Origin: Ectocarpus siliculosus
Lineage: Eukaryota > Sar > Phaeophyceae > Ectocarpales > Ectocarpaceae
Reading direction: 5' to 3'
Assembly (NCBI GenBank): GCA_000310025.1
Contig: FN648707.1
Location: forward strand, 126,541 to 190,540
DNA length: 64,000 bases
Below are positions 1 through 10,694 of the stretch, piece after piece. Made by a program: the position numbers and the translations under genes. Each line of letters begins with the position of its first letter. Position 1 is the first letter of the stretch. A model generated the notes under the pieces. It was not told where the DNA came from and ran no database searches. It was given only the letters and a program-made list of their open reading frames with translations.

Positions 1-3000
1 GTTCTGCACCCTGGTCACCGTGTCGGTAGTCTCGGCTTGGTTTAGCCGGCGCAAGTCCATCAAAATGCTCCTTCTGTTCTTCAGCCACTGGTTCAGGTAC
101 GGGATGCCATGTTGTAAGAGCTGCTATGCATAAACCAGCGGGGTCTACCAACGAAACCACCGAAATCCACCACATACAGCTCGATTGGAGATCCAGCTCT
201 TCATATTCCACTACATTGACATGTGCGTACCTGGTCTTGTTGCCTTACAGAAGAATATGTAGCTGAAACATCCCGACCATCGCATGTATGGACCGGCTGG
301 CTACTGGAGTAGATAGAACGAGAGAGAGAGAGAGACAGAGAGAGAGACAGAGAGAGAGACAGAGAGACAGAGATAAGAGGCACCTTGAACTCTACACAGT
401 AGGCATTTGTGTGTATTGCTGCAGTTTGCACATGTTGACCGCATGCTTTTGCTGTGGCTGGCAGCGCGTTGCACACACCCTTTCGGGGGAAAATTAATCG
501 CCGACAGACGAGGGATCAGTCCCATGGAGCGGACGTACGTTTTCGCAGTCATGATCAAGCTTGTACTGCTGTATGTAGTATACGGAACCTTCGCGGTGTG
601 TGCGTGTCTTGTAGACCCTGCTTCACGGTTCCCCGCGCCGAACAAGTATATACTGCTTGCAGTGTATAAGAAACACCTCTTGCTGCTGTTGAACCGTTCG
701 CCGGAATGTGCGCCGGCCGAAATGTGCACCGGCCGTCGCATTGGCCTGGCCACGGCTGCAGACTGCAGCCGAGTTGTAGGACGGCGATATACACGCACGG
801 CACCAGCTGCAGTTCTTCTCTTTGCTGCTGTGGCGGTTGCTGTTATGGTTGCTGGGGTTGTGTGCCCGAGGCTGTAGGTCGACTTCAGTTTACAGCAGAA
901 GGAGGAACCTTTTCCTCTCTTTCTTTATGAAACACGCTGCGAGGTCTCAACGACATTGTTTCAGAGGTAGACTCTTCACTTGGAGACCCTCCCTGATGTC
1001 TGGTGCAAACGCAGGGCGGATGGATACGAGGCAGCGCATGGTGTATGTATGCATACGCATTTGCATTTATGTGCATGCCACCCTCAGAATGCCCCTCGTA
1101 GACTGTTTTTTTTTTGTTGAGACGACCTGTCGTAGATCCTCTCCAGAGGTTTTGCCGCAGGTGGTTGGAGACAGTCAGTGAGCCCGGTGCGTTGCGCGGT
1201 CCCATGCTCACAACTACTGCTGTACACCGTGGTGTACTTTGTCTACTGCTGTAGGCTCTAGATATTTCTCGAGTGTTTTCGAAATGCTGTCAATGCAAGT
1301 CAGTGTGCCCCTTCTGGTTCCATTTTTTTTTTCCCACCCATTCTGGCCGTCAGAGGGAAGAGAGTGCTGAACTCTCCTCGCTTAAAAAATCGAAGGCAAA
1401 AGTACCGCAGGAGGGGAGGGTAGAGAGGGGCTCTTCTGTGTGACCACGGGTTGGAGTAAACGGCACTAGTGCTGTGAGCGCTGATTTGAAGTGAAGACAA
1501 AAAAAAAAAAATCTGGCCGTCAGTCTCTAACCCTCCTCCCAACTCCTACAGCAGTACCCAGTTCCGATGGAGCAAAAAATAGTCTATACTTCGTATATCG
1601 CAGAAATGGTTGTCAGCCATTGACCGGGGGCTACAGCAGCCCCTCCCGCCCTCCAGTGAATCTGACCTCCTTGCCAGACAAAGGGTGAATTGGTTTCAGT
1701 ATAGAGAGTTTCTGGTACCGGGGGACACTGTTGTTAATACTGAAACCAAGTCAGTAAATTTGGCCAGTACCAGGTGATGTACAGCAGCAGTGGTGTACGA
1801 CTTATTGGGCACGCGGGTTGGGATACAGTATATATATATGTAAACAGCAAGTCAGAGGCCCAGGAGAGGCATCACACAGCGTATGTATCACACAGCGTAC
1901 CACACCTCAGCCAAGCATGGATAGACCGAGGGTTCTCACGTGCATTCTACACAGCGGAGCCTAGGGGGTACTACCGTGCGGTAAATAGGCATATTTGAGT
2001 GCTGCTGTGTCCCCAAAGTGTCCCCACTTGGGCTTCCAGTACTACAGCACAAGAGTTTAACAGAAGCGGCCCGCACATACCGTAAGAAGAGCCGGAGAGA
2101 TGGCACCCCCGTGTTAGCGTTTGTGTATAGCGTATTGCTCCACAACCACGGGGGTACCACTGCCGAAAAGGGTAGTTTTGGAAACATCTCGTCGAGGGCT
2201 TTCCTGAGAGGTATCGGTTGGTGTTCGCACCCTCCTAGTCGTGGAGAAATACGCTACAAAAAAACTCTAACACGGGGGTGCCATCTCTCCGACTCTTACG
2301 GTACCTTACGAACTTGGGAGTTAAGAAATTCAACCTCAAGTTAAGATAAATGTAGAGCAGGTACTATGTACGTACGTCCAAGAAGCCCACTCGAAAACCT
2401 ATGTTCTCGCCGTGGGGGTACCCCATAGACAAAAAGAATTAAGAGACAAGCCTCCGCCACAGTATAAGAGGTTCTGAGGTGCGGGCCTTTAATGTATACG
2501 TACACCTTTGATACACTTCTACATGCACCAGCCGCGGGAACACAGGAGCAGGAAGGTCACACAGGAGTTGCATGGATATTCTCCTTCCTTCTGCGTGCGG
2601 TGCTTGCCGTGATTCCTTCGCGGGAAGGATTCAACCACTCCTTTCCCTCGTCGGCTGTGTAGTAGGATTTGGCGTACAAGAGATGACAGTGCGCGCCCGC
2701 CCTCTATTAACATAGTTTTCGCCGAGGCTGGGGTTCTTAGTTCCAAGGGTCATGCTACGAATGGCCGCTGTATTGGTTTTGGTGCAAGGGTTCCTTACCG
2801 AGCTCACAAATGGTGCTCAAGTTCTTCGATTTTGAGTTCTACTGCCAGGTTCTTTATGTACGGACGCTAACTGTAAACGCACGTGTTTTGTGAGAAAAAT
2901 GCCAGCATGGTATTGCGCGTAATAATCCAAGACGCGTGTATTCGGTGCATGGTCTAGGCCCACAAATCGAAAATCGAAAATGTAGGCCCGCAGCGGGGGG

Positions 3001-6000
3001 TGATACCGTTTTTTTTGGGTAGGAGACATGCACGTCATGACAGAGGTCCCCAGATTTTTGTGCGGGAACCAGGCGAAAAAATATGTTAGAAATCGCCTGC
3101 TTTCGCGATTCCTGAAGCCTTTCGCTGAGGCGTGTTGCTTTGCTATTGTCCAAAGCCTGCATGACGTCTGGGCCTTAGAGGCTGCTTAGAGGTGTTACAG
3201 ACACCCGGTGACCCCAGGCTTGTTTCAATCCATCTACACTATCTGGATGTGCACACGTGGATGGGTTCTGTTGTCGTACCTGCATTTTGTCTTCACCTGT
3301 TCGATTCGATGTAGACTACTTGCCGCTTGAAGCAATGGAACGCGAATGTATGGAGTCCGCGCACGCTCACCGTATCTCGTCAGTGATATAACAACTTCTG
3401 TGAAGCGTTGCTGCTGTACAGATAATGGACTCCACTTTTAAACCTCAGCTCGACTCTTGAAGCCATTTTGAGAATCCCTCCCTGGCCATTGTTGACGTGC
3501 CTAAAGTATGAAGTATTGTTGTTTGTTGGCCGCCATCGGTACGCTTCATTGTAAAGTGTCGATTTTCGATTCCCAGCCGAGCTGATAGGCCATGTGATTG
3601 TTGAATGACGGCAAGTCGTAATGATAACGCCATTTAGATCGTTTTGTTTTCGTATCCCACACCTTGACGAAGACCCCCTCCCCCCCCCTCATCCTGTGCA
3701 ACCGTTGAAATCCCACTGGTGCTTACGGCGGAATGTTTCCTCCCTCTCTACGAACCAGTGGCCTGTTTTATCAGCTCCTGGTTGTGATGCAAGCGACCAT
3801 GATATCAGTCTGCTGGACCGGAGCCAACCTCATTAAGCTCATCAAAACGTTCAAGTTCCTGGAACTAGCGTCCGTGAACATGCTCGCCATGACCAACCTC
3901 GCCATCTGCATGAACCTCGCCCTCGTCGTCATGGTCAGTTACCTGTGGCAGACAAATCGCGGGTTTATCCTTTGCCCCTTGTTCTTGCTTGTGTGTGACT
4001 GTTGTTCCAAGTGACAACTTTTTGCCTCTGTGGACCGCTTTCTTGTGCGTGGTTGTCCTGCATGGCACGTGTTTTTCGGATCATTCAGGGTTGCTTGTCT
4101 GATTCGAACTACGCTATTTCCGTTATGCCGTTACGGCGCACTCGATTAGTTTAATCAACTTAAGTCGGAACATGACATTCGTGGATCCATCTTGATAGGC
4201 ACACTTCCCAACGGCCCAAACGTGATGGACAGCATTTGTGACGCTGCCTCCATCTTCTGTGACATCCAACCGTTCGCAGGCTCACTTGGATAAGCTTCCA
4301 CAGAAAGCAGGACTAGGTACGCCGCACAGCCACGTACTGTTCTCGGCCTCCGCTCGCGGTTTTATAGTCAGAATCTATCAACAACACAAGCCCGTCTGCC
4401 CCCCGTGGTATCTGTTCCTTGTTGCCCTTGCCTGGTACCTCGGTATGCGGCCTTCTGTCCCCTCTTCACCTGACTGTTGGGGACACGGCACGCCTGCAGT
4501 CTCATGGAGATCAACAGCCTGGTGTCAACAGCCTCAGCTCGCCCTTGCTGATCGTGGTGTCCCTCGTGATTTCCATCGGAGCGGCCGCCGCCGCCGCGCC
4601 CTTCTGGGAGTTCATCATCCTTTCCGGCACGGGGTTCTTCCCGGAAACAGAAAACCAGGTTGGACGACCATCGAAGTTTGCTCCATTTTACCGTCAGCAA
4701 CATGTACTGCCTCGGTGTTCATCTGCAATGACCATTGCATCCGTAGTAGTCTGTGTCGCAGGAGACCCTCGCATCGACATATGGGTGCCTACCTGGCGCT
4801 TGCGTGTTTACCTCGGTCAAACCCCTTAACTCCAACAATGACTTCGCTGCGTTGGACGGCACGCTTGGTTCGGTCTCACATGTTGGGTCGGTGGCTCCGT
4901 TGTCGTGCTATCGGTGGATGGTTGATCGATACAGCGAGGCAGTGACTGGATTACCATCTCCCGCTTCTATCTCGAGTTCTTCGTCGGGATCTGCATGTTC
5001 GTCATCGTGGCCTGGCTACTGCTGTTCCGGATGACGGAGATCAAGGAGTGCTGGAAGATGCACGCCCGCATCCGCTACTACTTCGGTCTCACCCTCATCG
5101 CCACGGGCGTGAATCTGATTCTCGGCATTTGCGGCGTGATTTACCTGATCGGCGATCGCGAGGAGTGAGTGACCGTACTGCCACCATGACTAGAATATGG
5201 GAGGATGGGGAATTCGGGGAACAACTGTTGGGCATAGGCCGCCTGTGACAGGAGTATTCCATGTTTCACGAAACGTGTGCCGTAATTTTCGCCGCACCGT
5301 ATGACGCGTAGAACCTTTTTGGAACCACACTATCAAGGCAAAGGACGATCGCGAATATGTTCTGTGACGTCTTACATGACATGAATTGGCCTGGCTACGA
5401 CGTGCATCCTTTTTACCTACAGTAGTGGGAGATAACAGAAGCCACTCAGCCCCTGTTCTCTAGCTCCGTGAATGACGCATGCACAACTAACGAACCACAA
5501 CGCATGGGAAGAGGCGGGGAGACCTCTCTCTGCACAGTGCATGTCTGGTGCGAGATACTTCACCTGCATGACAGATGTACATGATTCTCGCGCATACGCC
5601 AAGACTGACGCTATATGCCGTCGGCGATCATCGGAGGACGCTAAATTTTTTTGTTATTGTACGGTCACAAGGCCTAGCATGCCCAGCACCTGTTCCTGGT
5701 CTCCTCAATTTCCTTGCAACTTGGTTTACTTGTTGGTGAGCTCTAGCCCTAGTGTGGGCCGGCGGACTTGGGGTTGCTGTTGACTGTGTGTATTAGCTTG
5801 CAAGGGAGAAGACACAAAGGGGAGAGAAAGAGAACGACGAGTACCCCAAAACTTCGACAGGAAACGGGGACTCCGCACTATCATCCAAAGCCTCTCCTCA
5901 CATACCCTCCAGACACATCCCAACTGCGTCCTTGGTAACCACTACTTTCGACTCTCTACTTCCACGCACGAACATTTACTCATATGCTATGACGTCGGGT

Positions 6001-6702
6001 TCACAACGGTTTTTATCGTCTTGCGCAAAACCAGGGCCTCGTTTTGAATGGGAATAAATAGTTCGTTGCCTGTCTCGTCGTGGGTAGCCACGAACTGATG
6101 GCGTCAGGAGCGATGAATTTTCCAGTACCTGCCCCTGACAGCGAACGGTTTATTCGGTGGTCACCATTATAGTTTTACGTTGCCATGTACTTTTCCTTCC
6201 TTTTGTGGCGGGAGCAGTACATGTACATGGCACTTGTTCTCGGCTCTTGCTGGGTGACTGCGAAGAGGCACGATTAACTCAAGTTTTGCCTTCACTTCAC
6301 CCACCTTCTATTGCGTGTGTGCCCTGCACTTCTTTTTGATCCGTCTCCTTCTGTCCAAGGCCTCAGCTTATCGTCGTGTCATGGACGCTTCCGCACATTC
6401 ATATTGCACTGGACACCATGGCCCTCTACGGCGTCCTGGGCGCGCCACCAAGATACATGGACGAGCGCCACGACGTGGCTTCGTCTGAAGCCGCTGTCTC
6501 CGTAACACGTTCTCAAGGGCGTCGGACCTCGAGTAAACCTGGATCAAGCAGCGCCGCCTTGCAAAGTACTAGCGGGGTGGAAAAGGAAAGCTCGAGCAAC
6601 GAGCGTGTCAGCTTTTCGAATAATAGGACAACGCGAAATATGATGCAAGGTGGGTTGGATGACACTACTCCTACCACTCACCTTCCATCGCAGTGGGATT
6701 GA
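1..6702 (+). CDS. Seven-TM-like membrane protein, copy 1 (5' end outside window)
   Basis: Five-exon gene of an unnamed family repeated across this window. Exons by alignment with the other copies: A to 96 (partial, enters the window in frame at base 2), B 3759-3933, C 4500-4658, D 4935-5164, E 6360-6702 with the stop at 6700-6702. All junctions are GT-AG and phases agree (A/B 2, B/C 0, C/D 0, D/E 2). Exon A holds the end of TM1 followed by a basic stretch (SRRKSIK); B holds TM2 and TM3 (LLVVMQATMISVCW, LAICMNLALVVM); C holds TM4; D holds TM5 and TM6 (FFVGICMFVIVAWLLLF, then a charged MTEIKECWKMHARIRYY loop); E holds TM7 (IHIALDTMALYGVLGAP) and a Ser/Asn-rich tail of about 85 residues. The layout resembles a 7-TM receptor, but I recognise no family and assign no function. 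No lesion is visible in exons B-E, so this copy may be active. Intron A-B (3.7 kb) contains a SINE fragment and a MITE. Confidence 0.72.
318..373. repeat. GA-rich microsatellite
   Basis: Runs of GA interrupted by CA, with GAGAGACAGA units repeated across about 56 bases, inside intron A-B of copy 1. Open frames over it (Arg/Glu or Ser/Leu repeats) are artefacts of the simple repeat. Confidence 0.9.
1341..1512 (+). mobile_element. 5'-truncated tRNA-derived SINE
   Basis: Plus-oriented member of the SINE family seen more fully at 7004-7323, 9864-10212 and 20584-20904. It begins inside the body (GAGGGAAGAGAGTGCTGAAC) and runs to GATTTGAAGTGAAGAC followed by an A-run of about 13. The tRNA-like head is missing, which is usual for 5' truncation during target-primed integration. 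It lies within intron A-B of copy 1. Confidence 0.8.
2080..2301. mobile_element. 222-bp MITE with about 75-bp inverted repeats and TA duplication
   Basis: The left end starts CCGTAAGAAGAGCCGGAGAG. The reverse complement of the right end starts CCGTAAGAGTCGGAGAG, and both continue with GATGGCACCCCCGTGTTAG and TAGCGTATT.CTCCAC. The dinucleotide TA flanks both sides (2078-2079 and 2302-2303). Size, long terminal inverted repeats, TA target and no coding capacity indicate a MITE, probably mobilised by a Tc1/mariner-type transposase. Its terminal motif GGAGAGATGGCACC recurs in the element at 63.4 kb. Confidence 0.82.
2717..2866 (+). repeat. Dispersed repeat, partner at 30.6 kb
   Basis: About 150 bases align by eye with 30616-30768: GAGGCTGGGGTTCTTA, then CAAGGGTCATGCTACGA, ATGGTGCTCAAGTTCTT and a conserved tail. 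Both copies lie in intron A-B of a family member (copy 1 here, copy 3 there). They may therefore be ancestral intron sequence kept in both, or an independent dispersed repeat. Confidence 0.55.
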
Positions 6703-9050
6703 TCTCTGGATGGGTGCGATCTTGGCTTTCTGATCGGAGGAAGGGGTACGCGGCGTGTGTCCATGGCGTGGGCAGGAAGGAACAGGTCGAAGCATGCGGC
6801 TTGGTCGAGAACGATTGGCTGAAGCGGGTTGTTCCACCCACGGGGCCTGTAGTTCGAAAGCCAGATCATATGTGTGTGCTGCGTGCGCTGCCATGCGCCG
6901 CATCGTGTGTTTATTGGTTTATGGGACTCGGATATATATAGTAGTTTGGGCACGCCTTGAAGCGCTCAACTCCTCCGCCCCTTGGCCCTCATCAGGGTTT
7001 CGTTTTTTTTTTTGCTTTTTTTTTGTCTTCACTTCAAATCAGCGTTCGCAGCACTAGTGCCGCTTACTACAACCCGTGGTCACACAGAAGAGCCGCTCTC
7101 TCCCCTCCCCTCCTGCGGTACTCTGCCTTCGGTTTTTAATGCGAGAAGAGTTCAGCACTCTCTTCCCTCTGTGTACACACGAACTAGCGCTGGCCACTAG
7201 GCCACGAGCGGACGCGAGAGAAAAACTCACTTTGCAAGAAAAGCTCGCTTACGCCGGGATTGGAACCCCTGACCTGACCTCTAGAAGGTTTCGAGGATAC
7301 CAACTAGACTACCGGGGCGACCGGCTTTGTGTCCCCGCTTGATCGCGTCTTGGGGGCCAAGATGCAGCTTGTTGTATTTTTTTGGCAAGGTTTCATGGCA
7401 AACCCATGCAGCCTTGAAGGTGGTGTTAAGTTTATTCGTCAGGTGATGACATTGTGACCCCCGACAACAGCAGTGTCACGGGAACATTCGGTGGTACTGG
7501 GGGTACTTGATTCGACATCGGAAGTTTAACGTGTGCGTGGCGACTTCAGGTGTGTAGTAGACGCGGACGCTAGCGTTTCTCCAGGTATAGTGTGTGCTTT
7601 GACACAAAGGGACATTTAGAGCTTGCTCTTTTCGTGTGGAGTGGACGCCGGGCACGTCTCAAGCGAGATGTATCTTGTATTTACATGTTAATTTCAGCGG
7701 CGAGCATGCTTGGTAGATGACGCCTGTGGCAGCCTGTATCATACTTCGAGGCACCGTTTATGAAGTCTTAGCTGTAGTTCCTCGTTACGATTTCCTACGC
7801 TTCGGTTCGCTGTTAGCTTGCAAGACTTAACTCTACAAAGCTGTTGCTCTCTGTCTTGTTTATTTAGTAAGCAGGTGCATTTGTACGGCCCACGTATTCG
7901 CTTGTTCCCTTGGATAGGCCTTTAGGACTGGGGGCGTGTAGTGAGGTCGTTGTATTGACACTTGGTCTAGACTGCTGTCCATGGTGAGTTCAAGTCTGCT
8001 TTGTACACTCGACTGCCCTTCCTCTCTTTCCGGTGGTTTTGAAGGCAAGCATGCAGATGGTGCTCAGTCCGTCCTGAGCGCGCGTCTGGCAGGCTGAAAG
8101 AAGAGATAGTAAATTGGCCGTCGCTGTAGCGCTCTGTCGAGGATTGGATACAAGTTCGAGCCGGCACGGGCAAGGCGTGTGTCCCCACAGGATATTCGCT
8201 TTCTTCGTGTCATGCGTATGTAGGACAGCTTCCGCGACTCTGTAGATAATAATAATTTATTTAGTATTGGCATTGTATGTCCTCATGCACAATCTTAATC
8301 TTTGCCCCACGCAAGCATCTTAGCAGCGGTGCTGCGCTCACGCTTGTTGGGAACGTGTCTTTTATAGGAATAGTACTGTTCCCTTTTCGCCTTGACGGTG
8401 CTCGGATTCTCCCGCCATCGAAGTCAGATGATATGATGTGGGGGGTATTATTGCCGGTAAACGTTCTGGCCACGAAAACGTTTTTGGGTGAGAAAAAGAG
8501 AACAACAACCGTTTGAGGCCGTCGCGATTCTCTTCAAGATCGTGTTGAGACACCCACAATATTGCGGTCGAAAATGTCACAAACAGCCGCTGCTTTTGAG
8601 GCCGGGAGACTGCCACCACCGTGTCATATGTTCGTTCACCACGTACGCATGTGTCCGCTCGCAACATATTGCTTCCACACCTCAGCGAGGATGAACACTC
8701 TGAAGCCCCTTGTTTGGGGCCCGTCTGCGCTACTCTTTGTTGCGAACCCTATTATCCTAAAATTTAGAATAAATATTAGGCAAGCACCTTCAGACGGGAG
8801 CCGGGCTAACCCAGGCCTGTTTTTACCTGCACTTATCTACTGCTGCACACTCAAACTCTGTATCCGTTGCACAGACAGGTAAATAAATGATGAGTGTTGC
8901 TGGACCACAGAGGACGAACGACAACAACATCTTACCCGATCACATGTATGTGTGTATTATTAACTTATCGGAAAAAAGTGACAGAAGGTAGGGTAGTTCT
9001 AATGTGAAGACAACCAACAACACAAGAATCAGTCCGTTGGTCACACACAG
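6703..9050. other. Intergenic, no gene seen apart from one SINE
   Basis: Between copy 1 and the tandem segment at 9.1 kb I see only the SINE at 7004-7323. Open frames here are short, overlap on several strands and contain no recognisable motif. The first few hundred bases after 6702 probably include the 3' UTR of copy 1. Confidence 0.6.
7004..7323 (-). mobile_element. tRNA-derived SINE, nearly full length
   Basis: Reading the minus strand from 7323: a tRNA-like head with an A-box-like GGTAGTCTAGTTGGTA and a B-box-like GGGGTTCCAATCC (one base off the usual GGTTCGAATCC), then a conserved body of about 240 bases, ending in a poly(A) tract that appears as T-runs at 7004-7027 on the plus strand. 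This is the diagnostic layout of a pol III-transcribed SINE. The mutated B box suggests it is no longer transcribed. Confidence 0.85.
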
Positions 9051-9164
9051 CTAGGTGTTGCTGTTGTTGTTGTCCGTTCCGTTCTCTCTGGCCAGGTACT
9101 ATACTGCTGTACCTTCTTCTGTTCGTCTGCACAGCAGTGTTCAGTATGCACAGCAGTGTGTACA

Positions 9165-9546
9165 AAACCGATTTGACATTTTTTGTGCCGCAGCCGGTTG
9201 CGCCGCCGCCTCCGGAGGCTCACCGCGCCATGACCGCGGCCACGCCGGGCGCCAGACGCGGCGGGCAGCATCTTTTGTGCCTCGGTCTCCCTCGACGATA
9301 AAGGGGAACACTGGATTGGTAGCCGTGAGGTTGTTCTAAAACAAACCACACGACCACATAGATAGCAGCACAGCAGTAGTAGCTATATCCCCAAAAACGA
9401 TTTGACCTATTTTTTGTGTACCGCAGCCGGTTGCGCCGGCACCCCCTATCACGCTCACTGCGCCACGGTCGCGGCCGGGCTGGGCACGAGACACGGCGCG
9501 CAGTATCTTGTGTGCCTTGGTTTCCCTCCTCGTGAACGAGCCGGAG
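9165..9546. repeat. Tandem duplication of a GC-rich segment
   Basis: Two direct copies of about 145 bases at roughly 9165-9305 and 9396-9546. Each begins near CGATTTGACNNATTTTTTGTG, contains CCGCAGCCGGTTGCGCC, and ends in TTGTGCCT.GGT.TCCCTC. They are separated by about 90 bases rich in ACAGCAG. Open frames on both strands give GC-rich low-complexity peptides, so I do not call a gene. Confidence 0.7.
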
Positions 9547-9863
9547 ACTGCAACAACCAACAACAGCTCGTTTTGAAAAAGGACCACAACAACTACAACA
9601 ACTGCGGCCTACAAACTGTTGTTTTAGTCTACAGATAGATAGCGATGGTACATAATATACAACAACTGTAATACTGACTTCTACGTAGAATACAGTAGTT
9701 TGTGTGAGAGGTACGATATATGCATAGGGGTTGGTTGTGGGTCGGCCACGCCATCACGGGTGTGTGTGACACAACGGAGCATCCGTGTATCCTATACGCG
9801 TCAAAAAACAAGTAAAGCGGCGGCATCTTGGTGGGGTCAAACTAACTCCCCGCTTATTTATTA

Positions 9864-10212
9864 TTTTTTTTGTTTGTTTTTATTTTTTTATTTTTTTGTC
9901 TCACTTCAAATCAATCAGCGCTCACAGCACTACTAGTGCCGCTTACTACAACCCGTGGTCACACAGAAGAGCCCCTCTCTACCCTCCCCTCCTGCGGTAC
10001 TTTGCCTTCGATTTTCAATGCGAGAAGAGTTCAGCACTCTCTTCCCTCTGTGTTCACACGAACTACTGTAGCGCTATCCACTAGGCCAGCAGCGGAAGCG
10101 AGAGAAAAACTCACTTTGCAAGAAAAGCTCGCTTACGCCGGGATTCGAACCCCTGACCTGACCTCTATCTAGAAGGTTTCGTGGATACCAACTAGACCAC
10201 CGAGGCGACCGG
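9864..10212 (-). mobile_element. tRNA-derived SINE, full length
   Basis: Minus-strand SINE with a tRNA-like head at about 10137-10212 (A-box-like GGTGGTCTAGTTGGTATCC, intact B box GGTTCGAATCC), the shared body, and a T-rich end at 9864-9900 on the plus strand. It lies immediately outside the left TA of the Tc1/mariner element that starts at 10249. Confidence 0.88.
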
Positions 10213-10248
10213 TATTATTTGCACACAGCAATACGCAATACAGCAGTA

Positions 10249-10279
10249 TTACGGTGGCACAGAAAAATTGAGAGCAAAT
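10249..10279 (+). repeat. Left terminal inverted repeat of Tc1/mariner element
   Basis: 31-bp end starting TTACGGTGGCACAGAA, the reverse complement of 13676-13706 apart from a short mismatched centre. Probably the transposase binding and cleavage site. Confidence 0.88.
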
Positions 10280-10694
10280 TTTTGCTTTTTTCCGGCGAAA
10301 TTTTTTTTTCTGAACAGGGCGTGTACGCAATATTTTTTCAATCGAAGGAATCGAACATTATGGTCCAAAGCCTTTATATACACAGTAAAGCTAGGTCAGT
10401 AGACCTACCACACATCAAATGAAAGACGGCAACCACAGCTTTCAAATGAGCCTGGTCTTGCTCTCATCGGATGACGACACGGTACAGCAGTGGCCGGCGA
10501 TATATGGGTACTTTTTGACTATATTTTTATGTGGGGAGGCGAAAAAAAAAAAAATGACGAAGAAATAGCAACGCAGGTAGAACTTTTTGGAAACCCTATG
10601 ATTTGGCGCGCGGGACCATCAGACCAGCTTTTGAAACAACGCAGCCGTTGTCGAGTACCGCACGCTGGAAGAGGGGCCTCCCAGCTTTCGGCCG

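Noticed and set aside
301-877. Overlapping frames of 90-165 residues on both strands
   Set aside because: They run through a GA microsatellite and have conflicting frames; the segment is an intron of copy 1.
4238-4945. 235-residue plus-strand frame
   Set aside because: It is an out-of-frame reading across exon C and its introns; the TM-encoding frame is a different one, supported by four copies.
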